The notes beneath the pieces are model-generated. The model made no database searches. It had not been told where the DNA came from and saw only the letters and a list, made by a program, of their open reading frames with translations. A stretch of 12,758 bases of DNA from Verrucomicrobia bacterium UBA2970 (GTDB taxonomy: Bacteria; Verrucomicrobiota; Verrucomicrobiia; Limisphaerales; AAA164-E04), in contig DEAY01000332.1 of assembly GCA_002348345.1 (NCBI GenBank), forward strand, positions 1-12,758, given 5' to 3'. Made by a program: the position numbers and the translations under genes. Shown here one piece after another: positions 7,810 through 12,758 of this stretch. Every line of letters begins with the position of its first letter. Within the stretch, counting starts at the first letter, position 1.

Positions 7810-7840
7810 CCGCTTCCCGTCCTGAGTTGCGAGGGAGCGG
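7810..7840. terminator. Stem-loop between convergent genes, possible terminator
   Basis: CCGCT-T-CCC (7810-7818) pairs with GGGAGCGG (7833-7840), with one bulged base and a 14-nt loop, 19 bp after the glycosyltransferase stop. A pyrimidine-rich CTTTCTT follows at 7850-7856. The location between two convergent genes fits a termination site, but the T tract is interrupted and offset, so the call is weak. Confidence 0.3.
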
Positions 7841-7903
7841 GGCGGGCTGCTTTCTTCGGTGGGATCGACGGTTGCGGCGCGCGCGCTCTTTAGCCGCTGA
7901 GCA

Positions 7904-8458
7904 TCACCGTGAAATCAAGCAGGCGGAAAGGTGGGGAAGATAATGAGGGAGTGGCGGGGTCTTCCGGTCCGGATCCTTTGCCAGGTCGTCCCAGCGGCGG
8001 AGGGTGAGGGCCTCAGGTGAATGGGGTTCCCGCTCGAACCCGGCGATTTCCTCCTGGCTCATGGGGCCCCCTTGATCGTGATAACTCTTGAGCGAGGTCG
8101 GCGAGAGGAGTTGCTCATAGGTGGCGTCAGTGGTGCAAAGGTATCGCTTGGCGGCGACATGGAGACGGATGGGGTCGGCCACTTGGTCTCCAAAGTGTTG
8201 TTTGACCCAGGCATTGCCCCGGAACTCGTGCCGGTCATCGAACGAATCCGAGGGGGGATTGCTGGCGGTTCCGGGATCCAGGATGTGACCGATGTCATGC
8301 AAGAGCGCCGAGGCGATTAGTGGGGACTTTGCCTTGGCTTCCTCGGCCAATTGAGCACACTGGAGCCCGTGTTCGAGTTGAGTGACGGCCTCGGTCCCGT
8401 ACTGATTGGCGCCCCGGCTTTGAAAAACCTGTTCGATCGTTTTGATAGCTGACTCCAT
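7904..8458 (-). CDS. PhnZ-like HD-domain oxygenase (phosphonate-degradation-type HD protein)
   Basis: A 184-residue HD-superfamily protein, close to the roughly 190 residues of PhnZ. Residues seen, counted from the ATG at 8458: Y20-GT-E23, H30 in QLEHGLQCA, H54-D55 in LLHDIGHI, H58, H77 (DRHEFRG), H100 and K104 in RLHVAAKRYL, and D157 in LRRWDDL. Established knowledge: PhnZ is a mixed-valent di-iron oxygenase that cleaves the C-P bond of 2-amino-1-hydroxyethylphosphonate. Its iron ligands and its substrate-side Tyr/Glu pair (Y-x-x-E before the first His) recur here with nearly the same spacing as I recall them. Ordinary HD phosphohydrolases lack that Tyr/Glu pair and the HVAAKRYL segment. An adjacent GTG (8461) could also start translation. 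The usual partner, the 2-oxoglutarate-dependent hydroxylase PhnY, is not in the window. The substrate (aminoethyl- or trimethylammonioethyl-phosphonate type) is undetermined. Confidence 0.88.
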   Translation of the reverse strand: MESAIKTIEQVFQSRGANQYGTEAVTQLEHGLQCAQLAEEAKAKSPLIASALLHDIGHILDPGTASNPPSDSFDDRHEFRGNAWVKQHFGDQVADPIRLHVAAKRYLCTTDATYEQLLSPTSLKSYHDQGGPMSQEEIAGFEREPHSPEALTLRRWDDLAKDPDRKTPPLPHYLPHLSACLISR

Positions 8459-8461
8459 CAC

Positions 8462-8664
8462 CGAGGGGATTTACCCGACGCTGGCACCGAGGGCAACGCT
8501 CCATTTTGGGCGTCACGCAATTGACGCCGTCACGGCCTGAATCTCAGACAACCTGGGGGTGATCCAAGACAACCAGCGGGTCATCGTGGGGATGACACGA
8601 AGTCAGAGAGTCGGGAGAAAAGACGGGGGGTACGGGAAATGTCGGTGAAAGAAACAGAAGTAGA
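8462..8664. promoter_or_regulatory. Divergent control region between the HD oxygenase and DUF5690 genes, with repeats
   Basis: This 203-bp region must hold both promoters. Structure seen: an inverted repeat GGCGTC/GACGCC (8509-8514 and 8523-8528, 8-bp spacer); a direct repeat CGTCACG at 8511-8517 and 8528-8534; a direct repeat AGACAACC at 8546-8553 and 8567-8574, 21 bp apart or two helical turns; and an inverted repeat GTCATC/GATGAC at 8580-8585 and 8591-8596. Such spacing suits a dimeric regulator. No strong -35/-10 pair could be settled on. Confidence 0.45.
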
Positions 8665-9981
8665 ATGAACTCTGATTCAGATCGCGTTGCCCCGTCGGGG
8701 GAATCGAGTCCTTCATTATCGACCGAGGCGGGTTGGTTGAAGAACCCCCTTTGGTTGACGCTCTGGTGTGTCACGGCGTCGTTCGGGACCTACGCTTGCA
8801 TGTATGGCTTTCGCAAGCCCTTTACCTCCGCGACCTTTGATGAGTCCCCCTTTGAACCGGGGATGAAGACCTGGCTGGTGACCGCCCAGGTGTTGGGATA
8901 CATGGTGTCCAAGTTCATCGGGATCAAAGTCATTGCCGAAATGCCCTCCCGGCGCCGTGCCTGGGTACTGATCGGCCTGATTGGGGTCGGCGAGCTCGCC
9001 CTGCTGCTCTTTGCCCTCGTGCCTCCCCCCTATTCGATCCTTTGTCTCTTCCTCAACGGGCTTCCTCTGGGAATGGTCTTTGGACTGGTGCTGGGCTTTC
9101 TCGAGGGACGAAATTTGAGCGAAGCGTTTGTCGCCGGACTCTGCGCCAGTTTCATCCTGGCTGATGGGTTCGTGAAGTCCGTCGGTGCATGGCTGATTGA
9201 ATTCGGAGTATCCGATTCTTGGATGCCCTTCACGGCCGGATTGATCTTCCTGCTTCCGCTTGCCCTCTTCGTTTGGATGCTGCAAAAAATCCCGCCGCCC
9301 TCGGAGAGTGATGTTGAGGCGCGTTCGCGCCGCGAGCCCATGAACTCGGAGGACCGTTGGCGCTGGATCCGGTGCCATGGGGTCGGGATCTCGTTGATTG
9401 TCTTTGCCTACCTGTTGATCACCATCCTGCGGAGCATTCGAGCCGATTTTGCGCCCGAATTATGGAGGGATTTAGGGACCACAGGACAACCCTCCGTCTT
9501 CGCACTCTCGGAAATGTGGGTGGCCTTGGGCGTTCTGCTGGCGAGCGGACTCGTCGTTTTCGTCTCCGACAATCGCCGCGCTCTGCTGACGGCACTTGGA
9601 ATTGGGGGCGTGGGATTCTGCTTACTCCTCCTCGCGTTGGCGGGGCTCCATTGGAATCGAATCGCTGGCTTTCCCTTCATGGTCATGGTGGGCCTGGGAA
9701 TGTATCTGCCTTACGTGGTCGTCCACACGACGGTCTTTGAGCGATTGATTGCGTTGACCCGGGAGCGAGGGAATGTCGGTTACCTGCTGTATCTCGCCGA
9801 TGCCTTTGGCTATCTGGGTTATGTCCTCATCATGCTCTCCGACTACGTGTTACCGACGGCGGCCGGTTCCCTGGGGCAATTCAAGTGGCTTGCTTTGGTG
9901 GTGGGCGTGCTGGGTCTCTTGTCCTTCGCCGTTTCCGCAAGAGTGCTGACCCGTGACCGGGGGTTGGTTGGCGGTGCTTGA
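8665..9981 (+). CDS. DUF5690 family membrane protein, MFS-like transporter
   Basis: A 438-residue polytopic protein with about 12 membrane segments. A soluble N-tail (1-28) is followed by the first helix with TASFGTYACMYGFRKPF (37-53), then helices in two halves separated by a charged loop near residues 210-232 (SESDVEARSRREPMNSEDRW). Other family-like marks are SKFIGIKVIAEM, GMVFGLVLGFLEGRN, TILRSIRADFAPELW and ERGNVGYLLYLADAFGYLGY. I recognise it as DUF5690-type. The YGFRKPF segment at the end of helix 1 recalls the Arg-containing site of organophosphate:phosphate antiporters (GlpT/UhpT), which suggests an anionic phosphorus-containing substrate (inference). It is divergent from the PhnZ-like gene, so transport of a phosphonate or of its product is the simplest guess. 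The start is the ATG after AGAAGTAGA; the ribosome site is weak. Confidence 0.85.
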   Translation: MNSDSDRVAPSGESSPSLSTEAGWLKNPLWLTLWCVTASFGTYACMYGFRKPFTSATFDESPFEPGMKTWLVTAQVLGYMVSKFIGIKVIAEMPSRRRAWVLIGLIGVGELALLLFALVPPPYSILCLFLNGLPLGMVFGLVLGFLEGRNLSEAFVAGLCASFILADGFVKSVGAWLIEFGVSDSWMPFTAGLIFLLPLALFVWMLQKIPPPSESDVEARSRREPMNSEDRWRWIRCHGVGISLIVFAYLLITILRSIRADFAPELWRDLGTTGQPSVFALSEMWVALGVLLASGLVVFVSDNRRALLTALGIGGVGFCLLLLALAGLHWNRIAGFPFMVMVGLGMYLPYVVVHTTVFERLIALTRERGNVGYLLYLADAFGYLGYVLIMLSDYVLPTAAGSLGQFKWLALVVGVLGLLSFAVSARVLTRDRGLVGGA

Positions 9982-10000
9982 TCAAATTCTTGATCAAAAA
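9977..10000. repeat. Two copies of a 12-bp unit containing the palindrome TTGATCAA
   Basis: CTTGATCAAATT (9977-9988) is followed directly by CTTGATCAAAAA (9989-10000). Because TTGATCAA is self-complementary, the two copies can also form an 8-bp stem with a 4-nt loop. It overlaps the DUF5690 stop codon and lies just beyond the 3' end of the oppositely oriented tRNA gene. There is no GC-rich stem or T tail in either direction, so it is not a classic terminator. Confidence 0.5.
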
Positions 10001-10024
10001 CTGGGGCGGAAAGCGGGAGGAGGA

Positions 10025-10099
10025 TGGTGCACGCTGGAGGGTTCGAACCTCCGACCCCTACCGTGTGAAGGTAATGCTCTACCGCTGAGCTAAGCGTGC
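10025..10099 (-). tRNA. tRNA-Val (anticodon CAC)
   Basis: A 75-nt cloverleaf on the minus strand. The acceptor stem is GCACGCT with AGCGTGC (7 of 7 pairs), followed by encoded ACCA. The D stem is GCTC/GAGC. The anticodon stem is TTACC/GGTAG with loop TTCACAC, giving anticodon CAC, which reads GUG valine codons. The variable loop is GGGTC, and the T stem GGAGG/CCTCC encloses TTCGAAC. All stems pair, with only one G-T at the top of the anticodon stem. It reads opposite to both neighbouring protein genes and has its own promoter upstream. Confidence 0.97.
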
Positions 10100-10142
10100 C
10101 CACGAACCTCGCCCTGAATCCCAAAGGTCGGTTGGTGACGAA

Positions 10143-10172
10143 ATAATAGGCAGCCGTTTTTCGTTGGGTCAA
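10143..10172 (-). promoter_or_regulatory. Sigma-70-type promoter for tRNA-Val
   Basis: On the minus strand TTGACC (10172-10167) and TATTAT (10148-10143) are separated by 18 bp; each matches the consensus hexamer at 5 of 6 positions. Transcription would begin near 10136, about 37 nt before the tRNA 5' end. It is the best promoter seen in the window, as expected for a stable RNA gene. Confidence 0.7.
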
Positions 10173-10637
10173 CGTGATTTATGACGATGACCGGTTGCCG
10201 TTGGAAAATAGGGGTGCGACCAATTGCCTTTTTCCGGGATGAGTTTCCCGGAGAGACTCGGGAGACGGAGGGGATCGTAGCGCCAGACCAGTCGGCGGCG
10301 GCGCTTATGGGTCGGGATTATGATCGGGATTGAGGAACTGGTGTCGACCTTGGAACAGGGGGACTGTGGGCCGTCCTTCGGAGGTTCATTGATCCGGGTT
10401 CAACAAACGGCGCCTTTGGTTGCTGCACTCGCCGGTGATTCAAGCGTGTTCCCTGTGCAGATAGTGTGCGATGAAAAGGAGGAGGGATCGCCGGGGCCGG
10501 GTTGCATCTTGCAGACGATTGACTCGCAAAACCCGATATGCCAGCATGCGTGATGAGGAAGTCGCTTTGAACTTCAAACTCCGGGCCAACGTCCCGAAGG
10601 GCTCGAAAGCGATTGCCTGTCGGTCAGCGGAAGGGAA
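10173..10637. other. Intergenic region without a convincing gene
   Basis: No reading frame here has the look of a protein. A 77-codon frame at 10320-10553 (plus) has no recognisable motif and no ribosome site. A hairpin is visible at 10233-10252 (TCCGGGA and TCCCGGA around TGAGTT), lacking a T tail in either direction. The right part holds the paired element at 10560-10614, listed separately. The control sites for the following lipoprotein gene should lie here. Confidence 0.6.
10560..10614. other. Paired RNA-like element upstream of the glycerophosphodiesterase gene
   Basis: AGTCGCTTT (10560-10568) pairs along its full length with AAAGCGATT (10606-10614), with one G-T wobble. Inside lie CGGG (10582-10585) and CCCG (10593-10596) around a 7-nt loop, and an inverted repeat TTTGAA-C-TTCAAA begins at 10566. 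The element ends 23 nt before the next ATG, so it would sit in the 5' leader of that mRNA if transcribed. It could be a leader structure or one copy of a dispersed genomic repeat. It matches no riboswitch that I recognise. Confidence 0.4.
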
Positions 10638-11456
10638 ATGAAACTGATACCGATTGGAGTGGCAGCGGTGATGTTTTTGGGATGCATCAACCCGAATCTG
10701 ACTTCCGATCATCCTCGAATGCCGGAGCGTGGCGTCTGTGCCCATCGCGGCGCCAGTCATACCCATCCGGAAAACACCAGGGCTGCGCTGCAGGCTGCGG
10801 TTCGATTAGGGGCCCAGATGATCGAGTTCGATCTAGCGTTCTCCAAAGACAAGCGGATTGTGCTGATGCACGATCAAACGCTTGACCGAACGACAAACGG
10901 CAAAGGCAAGGTGAGTGACTGGAACCTAGCTGATTTAGCCAAACTCGATGCTGGTTCTTGGAAGGGCAAGGAATTTGAAGGGGAAGGCATTCCCACCTTC
11001 GAGGAGGTACTTGATATCATGCCAGATAACATTTGGCTGAATATTCATTTAAAGGGTGGAATCGAACTAGCTCAAGAAGCTGCCCGACTCATCAGTTTAA
11101 AGGGAAGGCTTCACCAGGCGTTTCTCGCCTGTGGAAACGACGCCGCCAGCGCGGCCCGGGCGATCGAGCCGAGAATAAAGATTTGTAACATGGAGCGGCA
11201 GTCGAACACGCTTGACTACGTCAATCAAACAATCAGCTCCAACCGCGAATTCATTCAGCTACTGGGTAAAGGCGAAGTGGATCCCGATCACACGGCGGTT
11301 TTGAAGGAGAACGGAATAAGGATCAATTACTGTTGCACGAATGATCCCTTGGTTTTGGTGGAATTGTTTTCAAGCGGGGTCGAGTTCCCGCTGGTTGACC
11401 GTCTGGAGATGATGCTGAACGAGGCGGACAAATTGGGGATCCCTCGATCGAGGTAG
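10638..11456 (+). CDS. Glycerophosphodiester phosphodiesterase family lipoprotein (GDPD)
   Basis: A 272-residue protein of the GDPD TIM-barrel family. The leader MKLIPIGVAAVMFLGC ends in a lipobox-like LGC, making Cys16 the probable lipidation site and placing the enzyme on the periplasmic face of a membrane. Core motifs: H36-R37-G-A-S and PENT (44-47); E63-F-D65 (metal pair); H78-D79 in LMHDQTLDRTTNG; and IPTFEEVLD. Established knowledge: the family cleaves glycerophosphodiesters to glycerol 3-phosphate and an alcohol with His/His and a metal held by Glu, Asp and a later Glu. Here the segment usually read as (N)-I-E-(I/L)-K appears as N135-I-H137-L-K139, so the third acidic ligand seems replaced by His. 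This may mark a subfamily with another metal or substrate. The start is supported by GGAAGG just upstream. The next gene lies 83 bp downstream on the same strand. Confidence 0.88.
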   Translation: MKLIPIGVAAVMFLGCINPNLTSDHPRMPERGVCAHRGASHTHPENTRAALQAAVRLGAQMIEFDLAFSKDKRIVLMHDQTLDRTTNGKGKVSDWNLADLAKLDAGSWKGKEFEGEGIPTFEEVLDIMPDNIWLNIHLKGGIELAQEAARLISLKGRLHQAFLACGNDAASAARAIEPRIKICNMERQSNTLDYVNQTISSNREFIQLLGKGEVDPDHTAVLKENGIRINYCCTNDPLVLVELFSSGVEFPLVDRLEMMLNEADKLGIPRSR

Positions 11457-11539
11457 CAGGAGTGATCAATCAGTCCCATTGGTGATCAGCCGACGCATGG
11501 CCAAGGCATCACTGAATTGAAAATCGAAAGGAAAAAGCA

Positions 11540-12758
11540 GTGCCCACTCCAACCGGTAAAAGGCCATGGAAACTTCTCCTGATGCTGATTTGTCTCTGGA
11601 GTGGCACTCCAGGGGGATTGGTGGCCAACGAACAGGTGCTTAAGGGCGCCAATGCGTTTTTTCAGGACGACAAGGTATGGGACGTGGCGCTGACGGTATC
11701 ACAGGAGGATTACGCCTTGATCCAGCCAAAGGGGAGAAAAGGCTTTGGAGCCGATTTCGAATATGTGCGGGCCAATGTGCTGATCGGGGGCAGGTTCTAT
11801 GAAGAGGTCGGGTTGCGCTACAAGGGGAATTCAAGTTTCTCGGCGGCTAATAGGATCCCAAAAAAATCGTTCAAGATCGATTTTAACCGGTTTGTGAAAG
11901 GCCAGAAGTTTCTTGGGCTGACCAAGCTGAACTTCAATAACAACGTCCTTGATCCCTCGCAGATTCGAGAGGCCTTGGCCTACCGGCTATGGCGCAGGCT
12001 GGATTTGCCCGGTTCACGGACTACCTTCGCGCGGTTGACGCTGACGGTTCCGGGACGGTTCAAAAACAAACTGCTCGGTCTTTATGTGGTCGTGGAACAG
12101 GTGAATGGGCCGTTTCTCAGGGAGCGGTTCAGCACGGACCAGGGCCTACTCCTCAAGCCTGAGCGAAATCATTCGATGCCATATCTCGGCCAGGAATTCA
12201 CGGAATACCTGAGGGTCTATGTTCCCAAAACAAAGGCCGAGCCGTCGCTGACAAAACGCCTGATTGAGTTCACGTGGCTGATCCATCGAGCGGATGATTC
12301 GGTGTTTGCTGAGCGGATCGAGGGTTTCGTGGAGTTGGATCGCTTGGCCAGGTTCACGGCTGCGCACGCGGTTCTGTCGCACCTCGATAGTTTTCTGTTG
12401 CGCGGCCATAATTACTATCTGTATCTGCCGCAGGCCGATGGCAAGTTTGCATTCCTGCCTTGGGATTTGAACAGCACCTTTGCCAGTCATCGCTCGGCGG
12501 GCAGTGCGGAGCAGCAGTTCAATCTCAGTGTGAAAAGACCTTTTGCGCAGGGACAGAGCTTGCTCGAACGCCTGATGAGACTGAAAGCGTTCCGTGAATC
12601 ATACGACGCGGAGTTGAAAAAACTAATGAAGACGCATTTTGAAGAGGCGGCAATTCTGCGTGACATGTGGCAATTGAGGAAGGGGGTTGAGGCGACCGTG
12701 AAGGAGGACGAGTATAGCGATTCTTACGAGTTTGAGAATAATTTTGAAACCCCGAAGG
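11540..12758 (+). CDS. Secreted CotH-kinase family protein, 3' end beyond the window
   Basis: An uninterrupted frame of 406 codons from a GTG at 11540 to the right edge. AAAGGA lies 8 nt before the GTG and supports it. The leader (PTPTGKRPWK, then the hydrophobic LLLMLICLWSG, with a probable cut near LVANE) marks export. Family marks: VRANVLIGGRFYEEVGLRYK leading to GNSS (96-99); KKSFKIDFN; GLTKLNFNNN, followed by REALAYRLWRRLDLP; LGLYVVVEQV; HLDS with Asp283; GHNYYLY (289-295); and PWDLNSTF (307-314) with Asp309. Established knowledge: CotH-type secretory kinases phosphorylate extracytoplasmic proteins, with an Asp before the HN motif and an Asp in the WDL segment needed for catalysis and Mg-ATP binding. 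Both seem present, although the common DLD reads DLN here. The substrate is unknown. It follows the GDPD gene and may share its transcript. Confidence 0.88.
   Translation, partial: MPTPTGKRPWKLLLMLICLWSGTPGGLVANEQVLKGANAFFQDDKVWDVALTVSQEDYALIQPKGRKGFGADFEYVRANVLIGGRFYEEVGLRYKGNSSFSAANRIPKKSFKIDFNRFVKGQKFLGLTKLNFNNNVLDPSQIREALAYRLWRRLDLPGSRTTFARLTLTVPGRFKNKLLGLYVVVEQVNGPFLRERFSTDQGLLLKPERNHSMPYLGQEFTEYLRVYVPKTKAEPSLTKRLIEFTWLIHRADDSVFAERIEGFVELDRLARFTAAHAVLSHLDSFLLRGHNYYLYLPQADGKFAFLPWDLNSTFASHRSAGSAEQQFNLSVKRPFAQGQSLLERLMRLKAFRESYDAELKKLMKTHFEEAAILRDMWQLRKGVEATVKEDEYSDSYEFENNFETPK

Noticed and set aside
10233..10252. Seven-base-pair hairpin as an intrinsic terminator
   Set aside because: On neither strand is the stem followed by a T tract, and no gene ends nearby in a suitable direction.
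10320..10553. 77-codon plus-strand frame in the intergenic region
   Set aside because: No ribosome site, no motif and no neighbour link. It is in a stretch that looks non-coding in all frames.
10440..10766. 108-codon minus-strand frame overlapping the start of the GDPD gene
   Set aside because: It runs antisense to the lipoprotein leader and crosses the paired element. It is more likely a chance frame over a structured or repeated sequence than a gene.
11463..11488. Two TGATCA sites and an imperfect stem between the GDPD and CotH genes
   Set aside because: The pairing needs a three-base bulge and has no T tract. It is too weak to call a terminator or operator.

Overview
The window looks like chromosomal DNA from a GC-rich Gram-negative bacterium, most likely of the Planctomycetota-Verrucomicrobiota group, with Verrucomicrobiota favoured. 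This rests on the gene repertoire: a LamG-like secreted protein, a secreted seven-bladed lactonase-type propeller, a CotH-type secretory kinase, a DUF5690 transporter and a PhnZ-like HD oxygenase. An LptF/LptG permease implies an outer membrane. No database search was possible, so the taxon is an inference. I see no insertion sequence, CRISPR array, phage gene or rRNA.

Left third (1-3320, minus strand): three consecutive genes for exported proteins, read right to left. They are a 606-residue protein with an alpha/alpha-toroid look (function unknown), a serine hydrolase of the beta-lactamase/esterase class with a twin-arginine-type leader, and the N-terminal part of a LamG/concanavalin-like protein that runs off the left edge. 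Spacing of about 50 bp suggests one transcription unit.

Middle (3470-7791, plus strand): a divergently transcribed secreted lactonase-type propeller, then an LptF/LptG-family permease, a tRNA-dihydrouridine synthase only 25 bp downstream, and a family 2 glycosyltransferase. The last three form a housekeeping/envelope set: lipopolysaccharide export, tRNA modification and glycolipid or surface-glycan synthesis.

Right-middle (7904-9981): a divergent pair made of a PhnZ-like mixed-valent di-iron HD protein (minus) and a DUF5690 MFS-like membrane protein (plus). The 200-bp region between them carries direct and inverted repeats. This is the most attractive candidate for an under-described module, namely uptake plus oxidative cleavage of an organophosphonate. 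A tRNA-Val(CAC) gene with its own strong promoter follows on the minus strand.

Right end (10100-12758): about 540 bp without a convincing protein gene but with a well-paired RNA-like element, then a lipoprotein of the glycerophosphodiesterase family in which a usual metal-ligand glutamate appears to be histidine. Last comes a secreted CotH-kinase-family protein cut off by the right edge.
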